Shown here in pieces: positions 55,080 through 63,227 of a stretch of DNA of 64,000 nt. Origin of the DNA: an uncultured Actinomycetes bacterium (GTDB taxonomy: Bacteria; Actinomycetota; Acidimicrobiia; Acidimicrobiales; RAAP-2); the NCBI GenBank assembly GCA_903825305.1, contig CAIKAC010000012.1:1-64000 (forward strand). Direction: 5' to 3'. Both the position numbers and the translations under genes were made by a program. A model generated the notes under the pieces. The model worked only from the letters and a program-made list of their open reading frames with translations, did no database searches and was not told where the DNA came from. Numbering within the stretch: position 1 is the stretch's first letter; the number at the start of each line of letters is the position of its first letter.

Positions 55080-56543
55080 GTGATCTCAAGGAAATCCTTC
55101 CTCGTTCTTGCCGTGGCGACGTGCCTAGTTGCAAGCGCCGCACCCTTGGCTGGTGCTCTTGAGAGTGCGGCGCAGGCATCGAATGTCTGGGCCCCGGCGA
55201 CTTCGCTTGGACCGCTGAATTCAAATCCTCAAAGTTCACTGAACGCTGTCGATTGTCAAGCGGGGAGCTGCATCGCAGTGGGTCATGGCGACAATGGCCT
55301 CACCACCTCTGCCTTGGTGGCGAACGAAGTCAATGGTCGTTGGACTCAGCAGGTACTCGCAAACTCATCAGGCGACAACCTGGTGGCGCTGAGTTGCCAG
55401 TCGACGACCTGCACGGCTGTTGGAACCTACGACAACGGCAGCAATCGTGAGGCGCTTGTAGCAACCGAGCACGCAGGCTCATGGACCATGACTTCGTTGT
55501 CGACCACCTTGAGTGGTGCGAGCGATGTTGTCCCGACTTCGGTGAGCTGTACTACGAGCGGCTGCACCATGGTTGGCTACTACCTTGACGGCACGACCCA
55601 ATACTCGTTCTATGGCACTGAAACCAACGGGTCATGGTCAGAACAAGCCATGACGCAGGCTCCGAGCGGATCGCAAGCTGATCAGGCGATGGGCGTGAGT
55701 TGCACGACGAGCGCCTGCACGGCCGTTGGAACCTATACGACACTGGATCAGGCCACTGATGCAACGTCCACGCATGCATTCTGGGCGTCATCGGCACATG
55801 GGTGGACCGAAGAAGCCATTGCCAACCCCGGACAGGATGCGAATGCTTCTCTGAACGCAGTGAGCTGTCTAGCGAGCAATTGCAGCGCCGTCGGTGAGGC
55901 CGATAATGGCAATGCCATTGATGGCCAAGCATTAGTGGCGTCGAATAGCACCGGGACCTGGGTCGCCCATACGGTGACGATGCAATCCACTGGGATGATG
56001 AATACCAGCTTGAATGCCATCGATTGTTCAGGCGCTGTCTGTAATGCGGCAGGCGAAAGCAATAGTGCAACGGCGCAAGAGGCAGTGACTGCCAACAACG
56101 CTGGTTCAGGCTGGACTGTGAGTTTGTTGCCGGTGGCTGCGGGGATAGTAAACACCGACCTCGGCGGCCTTTCATGCACGAGCTCAAATGCCTGCGTGGC
56201 GGTGGGATCGAGTTTCGATACGTCGTCGAGCCAAGGTCTCGAAAGCACCAGTGTCGCGCGATTGACGATCAGCTCCATGCCAACTTCAACCGCGCGCGTG
56301 GGTGTGCGGTACTCCTCTCGACTCACAGCCAGCGGTGGGTCGGGAACCTTGCGGTATCAAGTTGTTTCTGGGCATCTGCCGCGGGGACTCGTATTGAACG
56401 CCACGACGGGTTGGCTCACCGGCATGCCCAACGAAGCAGGCACCTTCGCCGCCACGATTGCGGTGCGGTGTACCGGAGCTCCAGCACAACGTGTGACCAC
56501 GGCACTTCGCATCACGGTTGCCAAGAAATCGGGGAGTCGATGA
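55080..56543 (+). CDS. secreted protein with Cys-x5-Cys-AVG repeats and Ig-like domain (copy 2)
   Basis: Unknown function; related in design to the gene at 52169. The 487-residue protein has a signal peptide (about 1-25, FLVLAVATCLVASAAPLAGA), then about seven repeats such as LNAVDCQAGSCIAVG, LVALSCQSTTCTAVG, AMGVSCTTSACTAVG and LNAVSCLASNCSAVG, usually with five residues between the cysteines. Residues about 398-487 form a putative Ig-like (He_PIG type) domain with VSGHLPRGLVLNATTGWLTG and MPNEAGTFAATIAV. A basic end follows. GTG start, probably leaderless. The stop overlaps the ATG of the arylsulfotransferase gene, so the two are co-translated. Confidence 0.82.
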   Translation: MISRKSFLVLAVATCLVASAAPLAGALESAAQASNVWAPATSLGPLNSNPQSSLNAVDCQAGSCIAVGHGDNGLTTSALVANEVNGRWTQQVLANSSGDNLVALSCQSTTCTAVGTYDNGSNREALVATEHAGSWTMTSLSTTLSGASDVVPTSVSCTTSGCTMVGYYLDGTTQYSFYGTETNGSWSEQAMTQAPSGSQADQAMGVSCTTSACTAVGTYTTLDQATDATSTHAFWASSAHGWTEEAIANPGQDANASLNAVSCLASNCSAVGEADNGNAIDGQALVASNSTGTWVAHTVTMQSTGMMNTSLNAIDCSGAVCNAAGESNSATAQEAVTANNAGSGWTVSLLPVAAGIVNTDLGGLSCTSSNACVAVGSSFDTSSSQGLESTSVARLTISSMPTSTARVGVRYSSRLTASGGSGTLRYQVVSGHLPRGLVLNATTGWLTGMPNEAGTFAATIAVRCTGAPAQRVTTALRITVAKKSGSR

Positions 56544-58084
56544 GGTACTTCTGGAAGAACAGACGAGGTCTGGCTGTTGTGGGCCTCAGTGCTGCCGCCC
56601 TCTTGGCCACGTCACTGGTTCCCGTGGGATCAGCGATTGCAACGGCCACGACATCCTCAGCCGTCACGGCGCCTCAATTGGGCAGTTACGCCCCGGGTGT
56701 TACTCCCTTCATTGCCAATGTGACGATCAACAACGTCTCCCTAGACAGTCTCAAGAACGTCTCGTTCACCGTCGCGCCGATGAGTGGATCAACGACGACG
56801 CCTATCTCGGCCACGTATGACAAGGCGTATTTTGTCAACCGATCCGACCTGGTTTCCGGCTCCACCATTACGGTCCCCGTCTACGGCCTCTATGCCAGTG
56901 CGGTAGATGACAGCAACCACGTGACGATTGACGTGACGACGACGTCAGCGACGACTGTGTTGACGACCACCATCACCACCACGCCGTGGCAGGATCCTTG
57001 CGGCGGCTGTTACACCACAGGGCTGCAGTACATTCACGCGCGCAACAATGCCGTGCATCTGGGCTACAGCTACTTCATGTTGAAGTCGATGTTCTCAGGG
57101 CAAGTACCCGTCATCGTGATGGACACCGATGGCCAAGTCCGATGGGTTGCCAATGACACCTCCGGTGGTGGCGGAACATCTGCGTCTGGGTTCATCGGCC
57201 AAAGTTTCTATGCCACCCACGGTGCACGTCTCTATCGCCTGAATCTCGATGGCAGCGAATCCCTAGTTCATGATTTCTCCGGGTACCAGGGCATAACTAA
57301 CTTTTGGCACAACATTGATCCAGGTAATTCAGGAATGTTGTTGTCAGCAGATGGAGCGAGCTCCAGTGTTGAGTCCACCGTGTTAGAGGTAAACACCGAC
57401 GGAAGTGTCGCCAAGATGTTTGATCTCTACCAAATCATCAGCCAAGCCATGACGGCAGGGGGCGATGATCCCAATGGCTTCGTCAGCCAAGGCGGGGACT
57501 GGTTCCACATGAACGCCGCAACCTATTGGCCGGCGCGCAATGAAGTTGTGGTGTCGAGTCGCGAAAACTTCGTGATCGGCATTAACTATGCAACCCAAAA
57601 GATCGACTGGATTCTCGGGGACCCCACCAAGCAGTGGTATCAGTTCAAGTCGTTGCGTCATTTCGCCTTAACCTTGGCACCGGGAACACTTCCCCCCATT
57701 GGCCAACATGCACTCTCGATTACGCCGACCGGTCAGTTGTTGCTCTTTGACGATGGCTATGGGAGCGCCAACCACTCACCAGCGGGAAACTTCCGCTCGT
57801 ACAGCATTCCGCAAATGTTCCAAATCAACTTTGCAACTCGAACGGCCAAGCAAACCTGGGCCTATTACAACAATCCGCCAATCCAAAGTTCCATCTGTTC
57901 CAGTGTTTATCAAGAGGCGGGCAATACCTACCTCGTCGACTACGCCGCGGAAAACAGCCCCGATCTCATTGGCTTGGGTGCTAATAACGCTGTGGCCTTT
58001 GATTACCAATTACCCAACACCTACATCAATGGAGCCTGGAACGCGTATCCCGTCGCGATAAACGGATTGACCTTCAGTAGTTGA
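56540..58084 (+). CDS. secreted arylsulfotransferase-like protein
   Basis: The 514-residue protein starts at the ATG overlapping the upstream stop. It has a signal peptide (about 10-34, LAVVGLSAAALLATSLVPVG) and a Thr-rich beta domain to about residue 140. A six-bladed propeller resembling the arylsulfate sulfotransferase family follows: VPVIVMDTDGQVRWVAND, DWFHMNAATYWPARNEVVVS (with SRE after it), KIDWILGDPTKQW and GQHALSITPTGQLLLFDDG. These match the ASST family regions around the active-site histidines. It would move sulfate groups between phenolic compounds outside the cell; substrate unknown. The related Cys-repeat protein upstream is co-translated. Confidence 0.82.
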   Translation: MRYFWKNRRGLAVVGLSAAALLATSLVPVGSAIATATTSSAVTAPQLGSYAPGVTPFIANVTINNVSLDSLKNVSFTVAPMSGSTTTPISATYDKAYFVNRSDLVSGSTITVPVYGLYASAVDDSNHVTIDVTTTSATTVLTTTITTTPWQDPCGGCYTTGLQYIHARNNAVHLGYSYFMLKSMFSGQVPVIVMDTDGQVRWVANDTSGGGGTSASGFIGQSFYATHGARLYRLNLDGSESLVHDFSGYQGITNFWHNIDPGNSGMLLSADGASSSVESTVLEVNTDGSVAKMFDLYQIISQAMTAGGDDPNGFVSQGGDWFHMNAATYWPARNEVVVSSRENFVIGINYATQKIDWILGDPTKQWYQFKSLRHFALTLAPGTLPPIGQHALSITPTGQLLLFDDGYGSANHSPAGNFRSYSIPQMFQINFATRTAKQTWAYYNNPPIQSSICSSVYQEAGNTYLVDYAAENSPDLIGLGANNAVAFDYQLPNTYINGAWNAYPVAINGLTFSS

Positions 58085-58115
58085 TGTCGCGCTTGAGGTT
58101 TGGCTGACCTGTGAA

Positions 58116-58150
58116 AGCAACAACCCCGCCCATTGGGCGGGGTTGTTGCT
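58116..58150. terminator. bidirectional terminator between arylsulfotransferase gene and sdhB
   Basis: A perfect 16-bp stem (AGCAACAACCCCGCCC at 58116-58131, complement at 58135-58150) with an ATT loop sits between two convergent genes. It is the strongest hairpin in the window and could stop transcription from both sides. Confidence 0.9.
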
Positions 58151-58168
58151 GAACATAGGCATTCGCTA

Positions 58169-58948
58169 TCAGTCGGGCTGAACCGCCGCCTCTTCTGAGG
58201 TCCGCTTGGTGCGGCGCAGAATCTTGCGACCCAACCAGGCAACCGGGTCAAAATCTGCGTCAACGACACGTTCTTTCAACGGAATGATCGCATTGTCCGT
58301 GATCTTGATGTGCTCCGGGCACACCTCGGTGCAGCACTTGGTGATGTTGCACATACCAAGGCCCATCTTCTCGCGGACGAGCTCGCGACGGTCATTGGTG
58401 TCAAGCGGGTGCATTTCAAGCTCTGCGTAGCGAATGAAGAAGCGAGGCCCGGCATACTTGGGCTTGTTTTCTTCATGGTCGCGAATGACGTGACAGACGT
58501 CTTGGCACATGAAGCACTCGATGCATTTGCGGAACTCTTGGCCACGCTCAACATCAATCTGCTGCATGCGATATCCCTCTTCCGGCTTCGGAATGGGGTT
58601 GAATGCAGGCACTTTGCGGGCCATCTCAAAGTTGAAGCTCACGTCGGTGGCCAAGTCACGGATAACCGGGAAGGTGCGCATGGGCGTCACTGTTACGGGC
58701 TCGCCCTCGGGGAGCTGATCCACACGGGTCATGCACAGCAAGCGAGGCTTACCGTTGATCTCTGCTGAGCAGGAACCACATTTGCCTGCCTTACAGTTCC
58801 AGCGAACAGCGAGGTCTGGAGCGGTGGTCGCTTGGATGCGGTGAATCACATCCAAGATGACTTCGCCCTCGACTTTGGGCATCACGTAGTTCTCGAAGGC
58901 GCCGCCATTTTGGTCGCCTCGCCATACGCGCATGGTGATGTCGCTCAT
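58169..58948 (-). CDS. sdhB: succinate dehydrogenase iron-sulfur subunit
   Basis: Carries electrons from FAD to the membrane quinone. The 259-residue protein has the [2Fe-2S] cysteines in WNCKAGKCGSCSAEINGKPR with LLC following, then [4Fe-4S] CIECFMCQDVCH and the third cluster CNITKCCTEVCPEHIKITDN. It is the mycobacterial Sdh1 type (like Rv0247c). Overlap or abutment with sdhA (one base before the sdhA stop) indicates one operon, sdhC-sdhA-sdhB. Length is normal. Confidence 0.95.
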   Translation of the reverse strand: MSDITMRVWRGDQNGGAFENYVMPKVEGEVILDVIHRIQATTAPDLAVRWNCKAGKCGSCSAEINGKPRLLCMTRVDQLPEGEPVTVTPMRTFPVIRDLATDVSFNFEMARKVPAFNPIPKPEEGYRMQQIDVERGQEFRKCIECFMCQDVCHVIRDHEENKPKYAGPRFFIRYAELEMHPLDTNDRRELVREKMGLGMCNITKCCTEVCPEHIKITDNAIIPLKERVVDADFDPVAWLGRKILRRTKRTSEEAAVQPD

Positions 58949-60760
58949 CTACTTAGCCTCCTCGAAGAGAACCTTGAGTTCGTCGGGCATTTCAGCCAAC
59001 GGCTCAGGGGAAACGGAGATGGGATTGAGATAGCCAGCACCTTGGGTTTGGCGCTGGACGAAGTTGATCTTGCCCAATTCGGGATCTGCCTTGGGGAAGT
59101 CTTCTCGAGTCTGGCCACCGCGAGATTCGCGGCGGTTGAGAGCTCCTTGAGCCGCACAGATTGAAACGGTGATCATGCTGGGCAAGTCAGTGGCCAAGTT
59201 CCATCCTGGGTTGTAGGAGACGCCTCCGGTAGCGGACACGTTCTTGACACGCTCTTTCAAAACCTCGAGGTGCTCAAGGGCCTCGACGAGCTCGTCTTCT
59301 TTACGGATGATGCCGACATTGGCCTGCATGAGCTCTTGGAGGTCGTGTTGAATGGCGTAGGGGTTCTCGCCATTCTCGCGCTCTAAAGGGGCAAGTGCTT
59401 CGGCAATGTAGTCACTGACCTGGGCCTCGTTGATGGACACACTGGCCTTGGACTCGGCGTAGTCAGAGGCTGCCATTCCGGCGCGGCGGCCAAACACCAA
59501 CAAGTCCGACAGGGAGTTGCCACCCAAGCGGTTGGAGCCGTGCATACCGGCAGAGGCTTCACCCGCAGCGTAGAGACCTGGAACACAACTCGCGGCAGTC
59601 TCGGCGTCAACCCGAACGCCACCCATGATGTAGTGACAGGTTGGACCGATTTCCATTGGCTCGCGGGTGATGTCAACGCCGGCGAGTTCCATGAACTGGT
59701 GGTACATCGACGGAAGGCGACGGCGAATGAACTCGGCACTCCGACGAGAAGCGATGTCCAAGTAGACACCACCGTGGGGTGAGCCTCGGCCCGCCTTCAC
59801 CTCAGAGTTGATCGAGCGAGCGACTTCGTCTCGGGGCAAGAGCTCTGGTGGACGACGACCCGCGGAGTGGTCGTCATACCAGCGGTCGGCCTCATCTTCG
59901 CTCTCAGCGGTTTCGGCTCGGAACATGTCGGCGACGTAGTCGAACATGAAGCGCTTGCCCTCTGAGTTGCGCAGTACGCCGCCGTCGCCACGGACGCCTT
60001 CGGTGACCAAGATGCCTCGAACTGACAGGGGCCACACCATGCCGGTTGGGTGGAACTGAATACACTCCATCTCCTGGAGCTCAGCGCCCGCCCAGAGGGC
60101 CATGGCGTGGCCGTCACCCGTTGACTCCCAAGAGTTCGAGGTGAATTTCCATGATTTACCGACGCCACCAGTGGCCAGAACGACGGCCTTGGCGGAGAAG
60201 GTGACGAATTCGCCGGTGGGACGCCAATAGGCAACGGCGCCCGCTACTGACCCGTCGTCGTTGGTCAGGAGACGGATGACTTTGCATTCCATGTAGACAT
60301 CAACGTCGAGCGAGACGATGCGTTGTTGCATGGTGCGGATGAGCTCAAGTCCCGTGCGGTCACCGACGTGAGCGAGTCGGGCGTAGAGGTGGCCACCGAA
60401 GTCACGCTGCTGGATTTTGCCGTCTTTGGTGCGGTCAAAGAGCGCACCCCACTCCTCAAGCTCATAAATCCGGTCGGGAGATTCTTGAGCGTGCAACTGC
60501 GCCATACGCCAGTTGTTCAGCATCTTGCCACCACGCATGGTGTCGCGGAAGTGGACTTTCCAGTTGTCTTCTTTGTACACGTTGCCCATGGCTGCAGCAG
60601 CGCCACCTTCGGCCATAACGGTGTGGGCTTTGCCGAGCAGGCTCTTGGTGATCAGCGCTACCTTGAGGCCACGCTGCTTGGCCTCAACGGCGGCGCGCAT
60701 CCCTGCTCCACCTGCACCGATGATGATGACGTCGTACTCGTGATGTTCGCGTTCAGTCAT
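58949..60760 (-). CDS. sdhA: succinate dehydrogenase flavoprotein subunit
   Basis: Catalytic subunit oxidising succinate to fumarate. The start at 60760 (MTEREHHEYDVIIIGAGGAG) has AAGGA eight bases upstream; a GTG or similar 16 codons earlier is less likely. It gives 603 residues. The FAD-linked His lies in KAHTVMAEGGAAAAMGNVYK. The catalytic region has IQFHPTGMV, EGVRGDGGVLRN and GSNRLGGNSLSDLLVFGRRA. C-terminal cap NRRESRGGQTREDFP is present. It matches the Sdh1 enzyme of mycobacteria (Rv0248c) in order and type. Confidence 0.96.
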   Translation of the reverse strand: MTEREHHEYDVIIIGAGGAGMRAAVEAKQRGLKVALITKSLLGKAHTVMAEGGAAAAMGNVYKEDNWKVHFRDTMRGGKMLNNWRMAQLHAQESPDRIYELEEWGALFDRTKDGKIQQRDFGGHLYARLAHVGDRTGLELIRTMQQRIVSLDVDVYMECKVIRLLTNDDGSVAGAVAYWRPTGEFVTFSAKAVVLATGGVGKSWKFTSNSWESTGDGHAMALWAGAELQEMECIQFHPTGMVWPLSVRGILVTEGVRGDGGVLRNSEGKRFMFDYVADMFRAETAESEDEADRWYDDHSAGRRPPELLPRDEVARSINSEVKAGRGSPHGGVYLDIASRRSAEFIRRRLPSMYHQFMELAGVDITREPMEIGPTCHYIMGGVRVDAETAASCVPGLYAAGEASAGMHGSNRLGGNSLSDLLVFGRRAGMAASDYAESKASVSINEAQVSDYIAEALAPLERENGENPYAIQHDLQELMQANVGIIRKEDELVEALEHLEVLKERVKNVSATGGVSYNPGWNLATDLPSMITVSICAAQGALNRRESRGGQTREDFPKADPELGKINFVQRQTQGAGYLNPISVSPEPLAEMPDELKVLFEEAK

Positions 60761-60770
60761 ACTCAGATCC

Positions 60771-61622
60771 TTAGAACAAGCGGAAGTCCGTGATGGTGCC
60801 AGAGGCAACCAAGCGGACGTAGATGTCAGTGAAGGCCACGAAGAAGAGGCTGACCCAAGCGAACTGCATGTGCTTCGCGTTCAGGGGGGTCACAAACTTC
60901 CACAACTTGGCACGAATGGGGTGCTTGGAGAACGAGCGCACCTGCCCACCACAGAGGTGGCGACAGGCGTGGCAACTCAGCGAGTAGCACCACAGCAACA
61001 CTGCATTGACGATCAAGACAAGGGTGCCAACACTGACACCCCAGCCCAAGCCTCGACCCGGCTCACGGAAGGCCATGATGGCGTCATAGGTGAGCAGGAC
61101 GTTGAAAATGAGACCGAAGTAGAAGAAGTAGCGGTGCACGTTTTGCATGATGAGCGGGAACTTTGATTCGCCTGAGTAGCTCTTGTGGGCGTCAGACACG
61201 CTGCAAGCGGGTGGTGCCCACCAGAACGAGCGGTAGTAGGCGCGACGGTAGTAGTAACACGTCATGCGGAATCCCAAGGGGAAAATCAAGATCAGCAAAG
61301 CGGGTGAAATGGTCCACCAACTCAGAACGTGACCGCCTATAGAAGCCCCCGACGTGATGCACCCTTGCGTCAAACACGGTGAGTAGAAGGGGCTAATCAA
61401 GTCGCGGTGCATGCTGGCACCGGCGTAATAGTCCTTGTTTACGAATGCGGCCCACGTGGCGTACACCACAAAGCTCGAAAGAATCGCCACCGTAATGACG
61501 GGGGCGAGCCACCATCTGTCGGTACGAAGGGTCGGCTGGTCGGGGCCACCTCGGGTTCCACCCAAGACCACTGGGGTCTTGGAGTTATCCACCCGAGTGG
61601 CGGAGTTCTCCACCGTCGTCAC
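60771..61622 (-). CDS. sdhC: succinate dehydrogenase membrane anchor, Sdh1 type
   Basis: The 283-residue protein has about five membrane helices and resembles Rv0249c, the anchor of mycobacterial Sdh1. Conserved His/Cys-rich stretches include SPCLTQGCITSG, MTCYYYRRAYYRSFWWAPP followed by ACSVSD, NVHRYFFYFG, and SLSCHACRHLCGGQ. A published Sdh1 structure, as I recall, holds a membrane-embedded Rieske-type cluster in this subunit; the Cys/His pairs here could provide it. GTG start with AAGGAGG upstream on the minus strand. First gene of the sdhCAB operon. sdhD is not separate. Confidence 0.88.
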   Translation of the reverse strand: MTTVENSATRVDNSKTPVVLGGTRGGPDQPTLRTDRWWLAPVITVAILSSFVVYATWAAFVNKDYYAGASMHRDLISPFYSPCLTQGCITSGASIGGHVLSWWTISPALLILIFPLGFRMTCYYYRRAYYRSFWWAPPACSVSDAHKSYSGESKFPLIMQNVHRYFFYFGLIFNVLLTYDAIMAFREPGRGLGWGVSVGTLVLIVNAVLLWCYSLSCHACRHLCGGQVRSFSKHPIRAKLWKFVTPLNAKHMQFAWVSLFFVAFTDIYVRLVASGTITDFRLF

Positions 61623-61769
61623 ACTGCCTCCTTGTTATTGGTTGGCATTTCAAAGGGGGGCCGCCAAGGCGACCTACTGCTAGCTCGTTCTGATACCCGG
61701 TAAGGGACATCAAATCGAACCACCAAATAACTTAACCCCCTGAGGGGCCCATCAATGACGCGATGCACC

Positions 61770-61775
61770 TAGTGT
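61770..61775 (+). promoter_or_regulatory. -10 hexamer of a probable leaderless promoter
   Basis: TAGTGT ends six bases before the ATG at 61782. No ribosome-binding site is seen. The 159-base gap back to sdhC should also hold the sdh promoter on the other strand, which I could not place. Confidence 0.4.
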
Positions 61776-61781
61776 CAGAGC

Positions 61782-63227
61782 ATGAGTCAAACTCCAGAAT
61801 CTCGCCTCCGGCCTGCCACCCCCACTGACCTCCCAGTAACCCTCGGAGCCCTGAAGAGTTCAAGCTGGGTATCTCGCAGTGTGGCAGAAGAAATGGCCGC
61901 GAACCTCGAAACCGTCATTGCTTCAGGAACGGCTTTGGCCTCGGGCGTCCAGGGCTTTGAGCACACGGTGTTGCCCCAATTGGAAACGGCAATCTTGGCC
62001 GAACACGACATCATTTTGCTGGGCGAGCGAGGCCAAGCCAAGACCCGCCTGATTCGCAGTCTGATTGATCTGCTTGACGAATGGATGCCCATCGTTGATG
62101 GGTCCGAAATCAACGATGACCCCTATCACCCGGTCTCAGCTCACGCACGGGCGCTGGTGGCAGAACATGGTGATGCGACGCCCATCGCTTGGGTGCACCG
62201 TTCAGAGCGCTACGGCGAAAAATTGGCAACTCCCGATACGACCATCGCGGATTTAATCGGTGAAGTCGATCCCATCAAGGTGGCTGAGGGCCGGTACCTG
62301 TCCGATGAGCTCACGATTCACTACGGCCTCGTGCCGCGGGTCAACCGAGGAATTTTCGCCATCAATGAATTGCCTGACTTGGCTGAGCGCATCCAGGTGG
62401 GTCTGCTCAACGTCCTTGAAGAACGCGACATTCAAATCCGAGGACATCGGATCCGCTTGCCCCTCGACATTGTGTTGGTGGCAACTGCCAACCCCGAGGA
62501 CTATACAAATCGCGGACGGATTATCACGCCGCTCAAAGACCGCTTTGGCGCTCAAATTAGAACGCACTATCCCCGCGAAGTCGAAACCGAAATCGAAATC
62601 GTTCGTCACGAGGCCAAGGTTGCGCCCACCTCCAAAGCCGTCACCGTTCCGTGGTTTATGGAGCGCATCATCGTGGAAGTCAGTCACTTGGCTCGCCGGA
62701 GCCCCATGCTGAATCAGCGAAGTGGCGTTTCGGTGCGTCTCACCATTGCCAATTACGAATCCGTTGTTGCTAATGCGATGCGCCGCAGTTTGCGGACCAA
62801 TGAGAACGAGATTGTGCCGCGCATTTCTGATCTCTCAGCAGCCCTTGCCTCCACCCAGGGCAAAGTAGAAGTCGAGGCCCTCGAGGAGGGCCGCGAGGCA
62901 GACATCATTGGACAGCTCTTTGGTGCCGCCACACTGTTGGTGTTTCGAGACACCGTGGTGCTTGATCAAGCGGCTGAAATTATGGCGGCCTTTGATGCGG
63001 AGACGGTGGCCCATACGGGTGATGATTTGGCGTCGAGCGATTACCTCGATCTCCTCGCTCGGGTACCGGTCTTAGAACCTGCTACGCGCGCGATTGCTGG
63101 GGAAACAGCAGGGCCTGGCGAAATGGCCTCGGCGCTTGAGTTCTTGCTCGAAGGCCTTCACTTGACCAAGCGGCTCAACAAGGATGCCTCCGGACCTCGC
63201 GCGCTCTATCGCTCGAAGGGTTCATGA
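61782..63227 (+). CDS. AAA+ ATPase, BchI/MoxR-like
   Basis: The 481-residue protein has Walker A GERGQAKTRLIRSL (81-88 core) and a Walker B region NRGIFAINELPDLAERIQVG, in which Asn-Glu replaces Asp-Glu. Sensor 1 is VLVATANPEDYTNRGR, followed by LKDRFGAQIRTHYP. This is the ChlI/BchI-like group; mycobacteria have a close pair (Rv0958/Rv0959). No chlorophyll genes are nearby, so magnesium chelation is unlikely. It is coupled (ATGA) to a protein expected to carry a VWA domain. Probable role is chaperone-like remodelling of a partner protein; this is inference. Confidence 0.85.
   Translation: MSQTPESRLRPATPTDLPVTLGALKSSSWVSRSVAEEMAANLETVIASGTALASGVQGFEHTVLPQLETAILAEHDIILLGERGQAKTRLIRSLIDLLDEWMPIVDGSEINDDPYHPVSAHARALVAEHGDATPIAWVHRSERYGEKLATPDTTIADLIGEVDPIKVAEGRYLSDELTIHYGLVPRVNRGIFAINELPDLAERIQVGLLNVLEERDIQIRGHRIRLPLDIVLVATANPEDYTNRGRIITPLKDRFGAQIRTHYPREVETEIEIVRHEAKVAPTSKAVTVPWFMERIIVEVSHLARRSPMLNQRSGVSVRLTIANYESVVANAMRRSLRTNENEIVPRISDLSAALASTQGKVEVEALEEGREADIIGQLFGAATLLVFRDTVVLDQAAEIMAAFDAETVAHTGDDLASSDYLDLLARVPVLEPATRAIAGETAGPGEMASALEFLLEGLHLTKRLNKDASGPRALYRSKGS

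Noticed and set aside
62341-62400. Walker B with Asn-Glu in the BchI-like ATPase as a dead enzyme
   Set aside because: The same INELPDL motif occurs, as I recall, in the mycobacterial orthologue, so it is a family trait.
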